In this document: positions 9,057 through 15,814 of the stretch, one piece after another | Layout of the letters: every line of letters starts with the position of its first letter | Numbering within the stretch: the stretch's first letter is position 1 | Origin: Candidatus Accumulibacter aalborgensis | GTDB lineage: Bacteria; Pseudomonadota; Gammaproteobacteria; Burkholderiales; Rhodocyclaceae | Length of the DNA stretch: 40,377 nucleotides | Direction: 5' to 3' | Assembly: GCF_900089955.1 (NCBI RefSeq) | Contig: NZ_FLQX01000104.1 | Span: 1-40,377, forward strand | Position numbers and translations under genes: made by a program | The notes under the pieces: generated by a model | The model's database searches: none | The model's input: only the letters and a program-made list of their open reading frames with translations | Told to the model about the DNA's origin: nothing

Positions 9057-9791
9057 ATGACGCAAGAAATTCCGCCCGCCCCGCCGACCCGGCCATGCCC
9101 CAGTTGTCAGGCGCCGATGGCAGTCCATCGCTTCGCGCGCCAGCTCAACGGCGAAGTCGCGCTCGACATCTGCTTTGCCTGTCAGGGAATCTGGTTCGAC
9201 GAATTCGAGAGCGCCCAACTGGCACCGGCCGGCGTCGTCGAACTCTTTCGTCTGCTGCACCAGCACCACGCCGACCAGCGCCAGCCCTGGCGCGACCCGC
9301 TGCACTGCCCACGCTGCCGCGAGCGCCTGCTGCATTGCCTCGACAGTACGCGCAGCGGTCGTTTCGCCTACAGCCGCTGCCCGCAACGCCACGGCCGCTA
9401 CAGCGCCTACGCCGCCTTCATGGTCGAAAAGGGTTTCGTTCGCCAGCTCAACGGAGCCGAAGTCGAGGCGCTGGCGCGCCAGGTGCAGACCGTCCGCTGC
9501 TCCGGCTGCGGCGCGCCGGTCGACATTCGCCGTGACCACGTATGCACGCATTGCCGCTCGCCGATCGTCATCCTCGATCCCGACGCCGTGCAGAACGCTC
9601 TCGACGACTTCGGCCGGAAAGCGAGCCGGCAGCAGAACCTCGACCCGCACGCCGTCGCCGACGCCTTGGTCGCCAACGAGCGCGCCAGGTCGCAGAGCAG
9701 CCGGCAAAAGCGCCCCGAGTTGCTGGAAAGCGGCATTTCCGACCTCGTCCTCGGCGGCATCGAGACGGTGTGGGATTTGTTGAGGCGCTAG
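9057..9791 (+). CDS. Zinc-ribbon (zf-TFIIB type) protein
   Basis: A 244-residue cytosolic protein with three zinc-ribbon-like cysteine groups. The first is CPSCQAPM...CFACQGIWFD, the classic zf-TFIIB pattern with its trailing Trp-Phe-Asp. The second is CPRCRERLLHC...CPQRHG, and the third CSGCGAP...CTHCRSP. After residue ~180 the sequence is charged and probably helical. Proteins of this type are common and mostly uncharacterised, so I assign only metal binding. It follows the deacetylase gene by 25 bases. I use the ATG at 9057; the frame is open upstream only within the preceding gene. Confidence 0.65.
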   Translation: MTQEIPPAPPTRPCPSCQAPMAVHRFARQLNGEVALDICFACQGIWFDEFESAQLAPAGVVELFRLLHQHHADQRQPWRDPLHCPRCRERLLHCLDSTRSGRFAYSRCPQRHGRYSAYAAFMVEKGFVRQLNGAEVEALARQVQTVRCSGCGAPVDIRRDHVCTHCRSPIVILDPDAVQNALDDFGRKASRQQNLDPHAVADALVANERARSQSSRQKRPELLESGISDLVLGGIETVWDLLRR

Positions 9792-9814
9792 CTTTGGGGG
9801 CGCTAACGACTCGC

Positions 9815-11137
9815 ATGCAGAAGAGCCTGCTCGATCGTGTCGAGACGCTTCGCACCGACGACAGTCTGTGGCAGGACTTCGCCAGTGCCTGGGCCGGGGA
9901 AGGCGGCAAAGCGTTTGCCGACCCGGAAGCACTGTGTGCCGATTGCCTGCAGCAGGATCCTCTGGACCTCCTGCAGCGGATACTGAACGTGGCGCCAAAG
10001 CTGGGCAACGTGGCCGCCGCGACGCCAGCAAGAACCAATCGCTTGCGTGAAGTGGCCATCGGACTCTGCCTGTTGGCCTGCGAGCGCTACATTCGCGATG
10101 AGTGCACGGCGATTGGCGCTGTTGCCGCGTCGGACGGGATGCTGATCGGCGCGAGTCATCACCTGGCGGCGGCGGTGATTGCCGCGGTCTGGTGCGAGAA
10201 GGGTGTCAAGCTTCGTTTTGATCCCCAGGCTCGCGAGGCGGCGGCGGTCAATGTTCTTCCGCAGCACGTTGCACCACTGGAGTATGGCTTCCAGGGAGAC
10301 AGGGACTGTGCTCGCGCCGAACTGCTGGCGGTGGTGAATGCAGCGATGGCCGACCTGGCGGTCTTTGACCGCCCGTTGCGCCTCGCGGAGATCCGGAAAC
10401 GCGGCCTGCCTTCCGACAGAGTCCTGAAACGTGCTCTTGATCAATACGAAGAAGACCAGGGAACCCGCCTGATGTTCGGTTTGCAGACTCGCGATCCTCA
10501 CCCCATGGATGACCCGGCGCTGCGCAGCGAGTTTGCGACGCAGTTCGGGGTGCCCACGTTCTTCTACGATGCGGCGACCTGCGGTCGCCTGCAGGATGCC
10601 GAAGCAGATGCATGGAAGGGCCTGCAGGCGGACCTCCTGCACTATCTGGAGAATCTCTTTCAATTGATCTATCCACTACAAGAGGCCAAGTCGATGCTTG
10701 CTCTGGAAGACATGCATTTTCAGGTAGCGTTATCGTTTGCCGGCGAGCACCGTCCGTATGTGCGGGAGGTCGCCTTGCTGCTGACACAGGAGTTGACCAA
10801 GGAAGCGGTGTTCTATGACTACCACTTCAAGTCGCAGACCGCTGTACCCGACGCGGATCTCGTCCTTCAGCGCATCTATCACGACCAATCGGATTTGGTC
10901 GTTGTCTTTCTGGGCGGCAACTATCAGGGAAAGGAATGGTGTGGACTGGAGTGGCGAGCGGTGCGCGACCTGATCAAGAAGCGCGACGGGAAACGAATCA
11001 TGTTCTTCCGCTTCGACGATAAGCCGGTGGACGGCGTCTTCTCTCTGGATCTCGCGATCGACTGCGGCGAACATTCTCCCGCCGAAGCGGCCAAGCTGAT
11101 CAGCGAACGCCTTCAGGTCACTCCGCGCAAGCCATAG
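9815..11137 (+). CDS. TIR-domain protein, putative effector
   Basis: A 440-residue protein. Residues ~300-437 form a TIR domain of the bacterial TIR_2 type: HFQVALSFAGEHRPYVREV at the start, VFYDYHFKS after the second strand, DLVVVFLGGNYQGKEW, and EWCGLEWRAVRDL with E379 in the position of the NADase glutamate. The first 300 residues are alpha-rich and match nothing I recognise. I infer that they sense or regulate. In bacterial defence, TIR domains usually deplete NAD or make cyclic signals. The gene precedes a MoxR ATPase and FGE-fold sensors, separated by 131 bp of REP-like repeats. The chosen ATG at 9815 has only a weak ribosome site (GGGGG about 14 bases upstream). Confidence 0.8.
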   Translation: MQKSLLDRVETLRTDDSLWQDFASAWAGEGGKAFADPEALCADCLQQDPLDLLQRILNVAPKLGNVAAATPARTNRLREVAIGLCLLACERYIRDECTAIGAVAASDGMLIGASHHLAAAVIAAVWCEKGVKLRFDPQAREAAAVNVLPQHVAPLEYGFQGDRDCARAELLAVVNAAMADLAVFDRPLRLAEIRKRGLPSDRVLKRALDQYEEDQGTRLMFGLQTRDPHPMDDPALRSEFATQFGVPTFFYDAATCGRLQDAEADAWKGLQADLLHYLENLFQLIYPLQEAKSMLALEDMHFQVALSFAGEHRPYVREVALLLTQELTKEAVFYDYHFKSQTAVPDADLVLQRIYHDQSDLVVVFLGGNYQGKEWCGLEWRAVRDLIKKRDGKRIMFFRFDDKPVDGVFSLDLAIDCGEHSPAEAAKLISERLQVTPRKP

Positions 11138-11141
11138 CGCC

Positions 11142-11175
11142 GTAGGTTGGGTTAGGCCGCAGGCCGTAACCCAAC
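11142..11175 (+). repeat. REP-like palindrome
   Basis: GTAG head (11142-11145) followed by a perfect inverted repeat, GTTGGGTTA (11146-11154) and TAACCCAAC (11167-11175), with an inner GGCC/GGCC pair. It begins four bases after the TIR gene stop. The head and stem resemble the REPs flanking the RAYT gene at 15 kb. It may also act as a transcription terminator. Confidence 0.65.
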
Positions 11176-11190
11176 ATCCCGAGGCAACCA

Positions 11191-11222
11191 CGTCGGCCTA
11201 CGCTGAGTCAACCCGGCCTACC
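11191..11222 (-). repeat. Second, more degenerate REP-like element
   Basis: On the minus strand a GTAGG head (near 11218-11222) precedes a GGCCGGGTTGACTCAGC segment and a second GTAGGCC. It lies in opposite orientation to the REP at 11142-11175, giving the head-to-head arrangement common for REP pairs. The palindrome is imperfect. Confidence 0.4.
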
Positions 11223-11268
11223 ACGCCACGGCACCCCACTCCAGCCCTAAACCCTACAGGCAGAACCC

Positions 11269-12288
11269 ATGACCTACGACGTCAAGCAACTTCTGGAACA
11301 CGTACAAGCCGACGCCATCGAAGCGCTCGACAACGGCGCCGTGCATCAATGGTCGCAGAACGAGATCGACGCGCTGCACCTGGCGCTGGCGTGCGAAAGA
11401 CCACTGCTGGTGCGTGGCGAACCGGGCACCGGCAAGACGCAACTGGCCTTGGCCGCGGCTGCAGCGCTCAAGTGGCATCTGCAGCGCGTCACCATCAGCC
11501 CGCGCTTCGAGGCGCAGGATTTGTTCCACAGCTTCGACGCCGTGCAGCGGCTGGCCGATGCGCAGGCGGCCGGTGCCGGCGGCGGTGGCGTCAAGCCCGA
11601 CAAGACCTACTGCCTGCCCGGCCCGTTCTGGCGGGCTTTCGACTGGGATGGCGCCGGGCGCTACGGACCCCACGCGGCCAGGCTCTCACCCGACGAAAAG
11701 CACGACGGGGCCGACTACGCCGGCCACGTCATCCTGATCGACGAGATCGACAAGGCCGACAGCGACCTGCCGAACAGCCTGCTCGAAGTCCTCGGCAGCC
11801 GCGAGTTCCCCAACCCCGTCACTCAGGAGGCGATTCGGCCGAAAGACGGGCTGCTGCCGCTGGTCGTGATCACCACCAATGAAGAGCGCGAGCTGCCGGC
11901 GGCTTTCCTGCGTCGCTGCGTGGTGTTGACGCTCGAACCCGATAAGTCCTACGTCGACTTTCTCGTCAAGCGCGGGCGGGCGCACTTCGGAACGGCAGCC
12001 GTGCCGGCGGATCGTCTGGAGGATGAGATCCTGAAGATCGCGGCCGAGCAACTCGATGGCGACCGCAACAACGCCAAGGCTGCTGGCGTGCCGCCCCCTG
12101 GCCTCGCCGAGTACATCGACCTGCTCACCGCGCTGCGGCGGCTGGCGCCTGGCGATCCGGAGAAGCAAAGAGACTGGCTCGGCCGGCTCGCTCGCTACGC
12201 TTTCCTGAAGAACGGCGTCGTCGAGGGTAACCCGAAGCTCTCGCAGAATCCGCCAACCGCCACCAAGCCGGATTCGTCGGCGGGATGA
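11269..12288 (+). CDS. MoxR-type AAA+ ATPase
   Basis: A 339-residue AAA+ ATPase of the MoxR/RavA/dynein-related kind. Walker A is GEPGTGKT (K56), Walker B is ILIDEID (D158, E159), followed by a sensor-1 region (VVITTNEERELPAAFLRRC) and the helical lid (AEYIDLLTALRRLAPGDP). MoxR ATPases are chaperone-like and usually work with a von Willebrand A partner. The next gene, overlapping by four bases (ATGA), encodes a vWA-like region fused to an FGE fold. This coupling suggests the ATPase remodels or arms that protein on binding of a ligand. The pairing recalls the computationally described MoxR-vWA ternary conflict systems. The ribosome site is weak (AGGCAG). Confidence 0.85.
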   Translation: MTYDVKQLLEHVQADAIEALDNGAVHQWSQNEIDALHLALACERPLLVRGEPGTGKTQLALAAAAALKWHLQRVTISPRFEAQDLFHSFDAVQRLADAQAAGAGGGGVKPDKTYCLPGPFWRAFDWDGAGRYGPHAARLSPDEKHDGADYAGHVILIDEIDKADSDLPNSLLEVLGSREFPNPVTQEAIRPKDGLLPLVVITTNEERELPAAFLRRCVVLTLEPDKSYVDFLVKRGRAHFGTAAVPADRLEDEILKIAAEQLDGDRNNAKAAGVPPPGLAEYIDLLTALRRLAPGDPEKQRDWLGRLARYAFLKNGVVEGNPKLSQNPPTATKPDSSAG

Positions 12289-15071
12289 AACGCACGCCGC
12301 TGCTCGCGCGCGCCGACCTGCTGCAGGCGCTGGAACTCGCCGGCGACGACGATCAGAGCGAACGTCGCTATGCCGGCCTGCTGGCCTTCGCCGAGCGGCA
12401 GTCGATGGCCGCTAGCGCGTCGGTAGTCGTCCAGCCCGAGGTCGACGGGCGTGCCTTCGTCGGTCCAGCGCCCGCCGCAACTTCCGAATCTGCCGCGGCC
12501 GAGCGACTGAAAGCGCCGCTCTTCGCCATCACCAACTGCCGCCGTCTCGATCTCCCCGCCGAGGCGGACGATGCCGTCAAACCGTCGCCGCTGACGAGCG
12601 AGCAATGCGCGCCGCGCCAGACGCAGGGCGACGCCGCCCCCTTCGTTCCGCTCGTCCGCCGCACGCGCCTGTGGCCGGCGCTCAAGCGTTCGGCGCTCGA
12701 ACTTCGCCACACCGGTCTCGACATGCGGCGCCTGTTGCGCGACCTGGCGCGGGCCCGACCCGTGCGGCGGCTGCCTCGCCACCGTCAGCCGATCTGGGGC
12801 GGCGAACTGGTCGTCGTCTGGGACCGTGCGCCGCATCTGCTACCCTACCAGGACGATTTTCAGGCCATCGTCGCCGACCTGCTGCAGCAGCGCGGTGCCG
12901 CCGGCTGCACGCTGTGGCTGGTCGACGGCAGCCCGCAGCAGGTCAGCCAGCGCTGGCCGGAAAAACCGGGCGCTGGCGCAGCGGCGGCGACTCGGTCCGA
13001 GGCGATTCCGCTCCCGGCGCCAGGAACCCGCGTGCTGATCCTGTCCGACGCCGGGGCGCTGAGCGGTTGGCCGGCGGCAGCCTGCGCCTGGGCCGAGTTG
13101 ACTCGCCAGCTCGCGCAGCACGGCGCGCAGCCGGTCGTCTGGGCGCCGCTGGCGCCGGCGCAGATCGAAGTCGAACTGGCGCGGCGGGCGCACGTCTTCT
13201 GCCTGCAGTCCGCTGGCGGACTACGCCGCCAGCGCGGTCGCATCACCGACGACGAGCAGCGGCGCGCCGAAACCGCGCGCCTGGCAGCGCTGCGCGAGCG
13301 GCTGCTGGCGCGCATGGCTTGCTGTGTTCGCGTCGAACCGGCGCTGCTGCGCGCGTTGCGCGGCATCACGCCCGCCACCGCCGTCGAGCCGGCGCTCGAA
13401 GCGCTGGTATGGATACATCAGCCGGTGGTCTACGACAGCCTCGTCTCGCGCGCCGTCGCCGCCGACCACGTTGCCCGATACCGCCAGGCATTTGGTGAGC
13501 TGACGGCCGACGAGCAACTCGCGGCGCTAGAACGGACGCTGCACCTTCATGGCTGGCGAGGACGGGCGACCGAAGCGGCCGAGCTGCTGATCTGGCAGGC
13601 GCACGCCAGCCCCGAGGCGCGCCAGGACTGTGACTGCGCCGCCAGGGTTGAAGAAGCGCGACGCTGGTTCGAGGCGTTCAAGGAGACGGCGACCCGGTCG
13701 TCCACCCCGGACCCGCAACTGCGCCACTACACGCTCGACCTCCTTGCTCGCAACGGCGCCGATCAGACCTGGGTCGAGGCCAACTCGGAGTGGTTGTCGC
13801 CGGTGTGGGTGGCAACCGGTGAAAAGTTGTCGCCGGCCGGGCTGCGGTCGGAAGACCTCGTGCGCGCGATCAGCGCCCGCAGCGAGCTGCCGGCAGTCGC
13901 CTGTCAACTGGGTGTACAGGCGGAAGGGCTGATGCTGTGGAGCGCCGAACGTCCGGCCGGACCCGCGCAGTCTCGGCTTGGCTCGCCGCTGCAGGTCAAG
14001 CGACTGCTGGTCAGCGAAGGCGAGGGTCTGCCGACGCGTTTGCTCGACCCGGCGCTCAGTCCGCAGGCGGTCGCCACGCTCGACCGCTTTTTTGGCCCGG
14101 CCGCCGGGGTAACCATCACCACCGGGCAGCACAGCTACCGCGTCAGCCGCATCGAGCGTCCCGAGTGGGCGCAGGAAATCGGCCGCGATGCCTTTGGGCT
14201 CTACGCCGACGTGCTGGTCCCGGTCCAGCAGAGCAAGTCGCCGCACGGCGCGCAGACGATCGTCCAGCGCCTGCGCTACATCGAAGCAGGCCACTTTCCG
14301 ATGGGTTCGCCGGCGTCCGAGCCCGAGCGCTATCCGGAGGAAGGCCCGCAGCACCCGGTGACGCTCACGCAGGGCTTCTGGCTTGCCGATACCGCGTGCA
14401 CGCAGGCGCTGTGGCAGGCAGTGATGGGCAACAACCCCAGCCATTTCACCGCCGAAAACAAGGGCGGCGCGCAGCATCCGGTCGAGCAGGTGAGCTGGGA
14501 TGACGTGCAGCGCTTCCTCCGCCGCATCGAAGCGCTGCTGCCGGGCTGCGCCGCCAGCCTGCCGAGCGAGGCCGAGTGGGAGTACGCGTGTCGCGCCGGT
14601 ACCACGACGCCGTTCAGCTTCGGCGAGAACATCACTCCCGAGCAGGTAAACTACGATGGCAATAGCCCTTACCACGGCGGCGAGAAGGGCGTGTATCGCC
14701 AGGCGACGGTCGCTGTCCGGAGCCTGCCGGCGAACGATTGGGGTTTGTACGAGATGCACGGCAATGTGTGGGAGTGGTGCGCCGATGGGCAACGCGAGTA
14801 TGCTGAGCGCGACGAGATCCACCCCAGGGGGCCGGAAGCGACTAGTGTGGCCGAGCGCGCGCTGCGCGGCGGGTCCTGGGGCAGCCTCGCCAGGCTCGCC
14901 CGCTCTGCGTACCGCAGCGCGCACGCGCCCGACCTCGCCGCCCTGCGCTTCGGTTTCCGCTTTGCCCTGAGGTCCACGAGCCCGGCGGGGACCACGGAGT
15001 GGCCACGGTGCCGCGGGACGCGGCACCGTGGCCACCCCCGGGACGGGGGCGGCAAGGAAAAGATCTCGTAG
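12285..15071 (+). CDS. vWA/SAV_2336-like protein with C-terminal FGE fold carrying a DGR variable region
   Basis: A 928-residue protein. Residues ~120-330 resemble the N-terminal region of SAV_2336-type proteins, a degenerate vWA-like fold: LVVVWDRAPHLLPYQDDF near residue 175, then VLILSDAGALSGWP and QPVVWAPL. Residues ~330-650 are helical and unassigned. Residues ~660-900 are an FGE-sulfatase/C-type-lectin fold (LRYIEAGHFPMGS, LPSEAEWEYACRAGTTTPFSFG, LYEMHGNVWEWCADG, ALRGGSWGSLARLARSAYRS, FGFRFALRS). The cysteines needed by true formylglycine-generating enzymes at the C-terminus are replaced (AYRSA, GFRFAL), so it is probably a binding domain. Residues 859-899 are the variable region. A 29-residue tail encoded by hairpin DNA follows, and the stop TAG is part of a REP head. 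Confidence 0.8.
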   Translation: MKRTPLLARADLLQALELAGDDDQSERRYAGLLAFAERQSMAASASVVVQPEVDGRAFVGPAPAATSESAAAERLKAPLFAITNCRRLDLPAEADDAVKPSPLTSEQCAPRQTQGDAAPFVPLVRRTRLWPALKRSALELRHTGLDMRRLLRDLARARPVRRLPRHRQPIWGGELVVVWDRAPHLLPYQDDFQAIVADLLQQRGAAGCTLWLVDGSPQQVSQRWPEKPGAGAAAATRSEAIPLPAPGTRVLILSDAGALSGWPAAACAWAELTRQLAQHGAQPVVWAPLAPAQIEVELARRAHVFCLQSAGGLRRQRGRITDDEQRRAETARLAALRERLLARMACCVRVEPALLRALRGITPATAVEPALEALVWIHQPVVYDSLVSRAVAADHVARYRQAFGELTADEQLAALERTLHLHGWRGRATEAAELLIWQAHASPEARQDCDCAARVEEARRWFEAFKETATRSSTPDPQLRHYTLDLLARNGADQTWVEANSEWLSPVWVATGEKLSPAGLRSEDLVRAISARSELPAVACQLGVQAEGLMLWSAERPAGPAQSRLGSPLQVKRLLVSEGEGLPTRLLDPALSPQAVATLDRFFGPAAGVTITTGQHSYRVSRIERPEWAQEIGRDAFGLYADVLVPVQQSKSPHGAQTIVQRLRYIEAGHFPMGSPASEPERYPEEGPQHPVTLTQGFWLADTACTQALWQAVMGNNPSHFTAENKGGAQHPVEQVSWDDVQRFLRRIEALLPGCAASLPSEAEWEYACRAGTTTPFSFGENITPEQVNYDGNSPYHGGEKGVYRQATVAVRSLPANDWGLYEMHGNVWEWCADGQREYAERDEIHPRGPEATSVAERALRGGSWGSLARLARSAYRSAHAPDLAALRFGFRFALRSTSPAGTTEWPRCRGTRHRGHPRDGGGKEKIS
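14859..14981 (+). other. DGR variable region VR1
   Basis: Forty-one codons that pair with 16487-16609 without gaps. The two copies differ at 18 bases: 16 at codon positions 1 or 2 and only 2 at position 3. Twelve of the 16 have A in one copy. Eleven codons change the residue, ten of them ending in C and one in G, as expected if the template carries AAC, ATC or ACG codons mutated at adenines. The last ~30 bases (GGTTT to CCACGAGC) are nearly invariant and would serve as the IMH-like priming end. No template repeat is present in the window. Confidence 0.8.
14999..15049 (+). repeat. Tandem GC-rich hairpins just downstream of VR1
   Basis: A perfect 17-bp inverted repeat (14999-15015 with 15019-15035) has a GGA loop. 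It is followed directly by a second perfect one, CCCCCG and CGGGGG, with the same GGA loop (ending at 15049). The first starts 17 bases after the end of VR1. In the Bordetella phage DGR a GC-rich hairpin just downstream of the variable region promotes retrohoming, so this is the expected place for such an element. A termination role is possible, but there is no T-run and the hairpins lie inside the reading frame. Confidence 0.65.
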
Positions 15072-15100
15072 GTTGGGGTGAGCCTGCGAACCCCAACACC
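15065..15100 (+). repeat. Left REP of RAYT unit
   Basis: A GTAG head (15068-15071) and a GTTGGGG/CCCCAAC stem. It is a perfect reverse complement of 15656-15691 over 36 bases. The TAG of its head is the stop codon of the large vWA-FGE gene. Confidence 0.75.
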
Positions 15101-15124
15101 CAAGCAATCAGCTACCATTTCGCG

Positions 15125-15649
15125 ATGCGCTATCGTCGGGCCAACGTCGCCGGGGCGACGTATTTTTTCACGGTCAACCTCGCCGAGCGGCAATCCAGCC
15201 TGCTCGTCGAGCATATCGACGCCTTGCGGGAAGCTCTGCGACGGGTCCGCCACGCCCATCCCTTCCGCATTGAGGCCATGGTCGTCCTGCCCAATCATCT
15301 GCACGCTCTGTGGACGCTGCCGGCTGACGACGCCGACTTTGCCACTCGCTGGATGCTCATCAAGGCAGGATTCGCCCGGCAAATTCGTCCGACCGAGAGC
15401 CGTTCGCCAAGCCGTGCGGCGAAGGGGGAACGTGGGATTTGGCAGCGCCGCTACTGGGAACATCTGATTCGTGACCAAGACGATCTCGCGCGCCATGTGG
15501 ATTACATCCATTTCAATCCCGTCAAGCATGGGCTCGCGATGCGCGCGGTGGAGTGGCCGTATTCGTCGATTCACCGATATATTCGGCTCGGATTGCTGAG
15601 TGCGGAGTGGGCGTCGGATGGGTCCGGGGAGGGGCGGTTCGCCGGGTGA
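15125..15649 (+). CDS. REP-associated tyrosine transposase (RAYT, Y1_Tnp/HUH family)
   Basis: A 174-residue protein of the TnpA-REP type. The start MRYRRANVAGATYFFTVNL is the usual first strand. LPNHLHALWTLP carries the HUH metal-binding pair. The C-terminal YWEHLIRDQDDLARHVDYIHFNPVKHGL contains the helix with the nucleophilic tyrosine and the family's N-P-V-K-H-G motif. Such enzymes cut and join single-stranded REP hairpins and can move them. The length is normal and no frameshift is seen, so it may be active. It is flanked by inverted REPs and lies between two FGE-fold genes in the same orientation. The ATG at 15125 has no strong ribosome site. Confidence 0.85.
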   Translation: MRYRRANVAGATYFFTVNLAERQSSLLVEHIDALREALRRVRHAHPFRIEAMVVLPNHLHALWTLPADDADFATRWMLIKAGFARQIRPTESRSPSRAAKGERGIWQRRYWEHLIRDQDDLARHVDYIHFNPVKHGLAMRAVEWPYSSIHRYIRLGLLSAEWASDGSGEGRFAG

Positions 15650-15655
15650 TGGCGA

Positions 15656-15691
15656 GGTGTTGGGGTTCGCAGGCTCACCCCAACCTACGAG
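15656..15691 (-). repeat. Right REP of RAYT unit
   Basis: Perfect reverse complement of 15065-15100, with the GTAG head on the minus strand. It begins six bases after the transposase stop. Confidence 0.75.
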
Positions 15692-15758
15692 GATTGGTGT
15701 CGGATAAGGGATAATGGATGCCGTGAACAGAGCCGAGTGCAAGCAAAGCAAAAAGTCG

Positions 15759-15810
15759 GGCCGAGCGCGCGCTGCGCGGCGGCTCCCCGGGCAGCCGCCT
15801 GGCTGCGCTG
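15759..15810 (+). repeat. Vestigial copy of the VR 5' end
   Basis: The first 24 bases (15759-15782) are identical to 14849-14872 at the entrance to VR1, after which similarity fades (TCC, then GGCAGCC shared). Read in the right frame it encodes AERALRGGSPGSRLAAL, a recognisable but corrupted version of AERALRGGSWGSLARLA. This frame is not that of the downstream FGE gene. It looks like the truncated end of another target copy. Confidence 0.6.
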
Positions 15811-15814
15811 GTCA

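Larger units (their letters stand above)
15065..15691 (+). mobile_element. RAYT-REP unit between the two FGE genes
   Basis: A single transposase gene (15125-15649) is bounded by perfect 36-bp inverted copies of a REP hairpin (15065-15100 and 15656-15691). This matches the organisation of REP-associated tyrosine transposases, which are usually flanked by the REPs they process. No target-site duplication was identified. Confidence 0.75.

Noticed and set aside
13527-15107. Long minus-strand open frame (526 codons) opposite the vWA-FGE gene
   Set aside because: It is a shadow of the GC-rich plus-strand gene: Arg/Gly/His-rich with no recognisable domain, while the plus strand has clear FGE motifs.
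14669-15751. Minus-strand 360-codon open frame across the VR, hairpins and RAYT
   Set aside because: It overlaps an obvious transposase and an FGE domain on the plus strand and has no motifs of its own.
15759-15810. Candidate DGR template repeat
   Set aside because: A template should match the whole VR with adenines at the variable sites. This piece matches only the entrance of VR1 and then diverges, with no adenine enrichment.
15737-15814. GTG start for the second FGE protein
   Set aside because: The added residues come from reading the vestigial VR in the wrong frame and match nothing in the paralogue.
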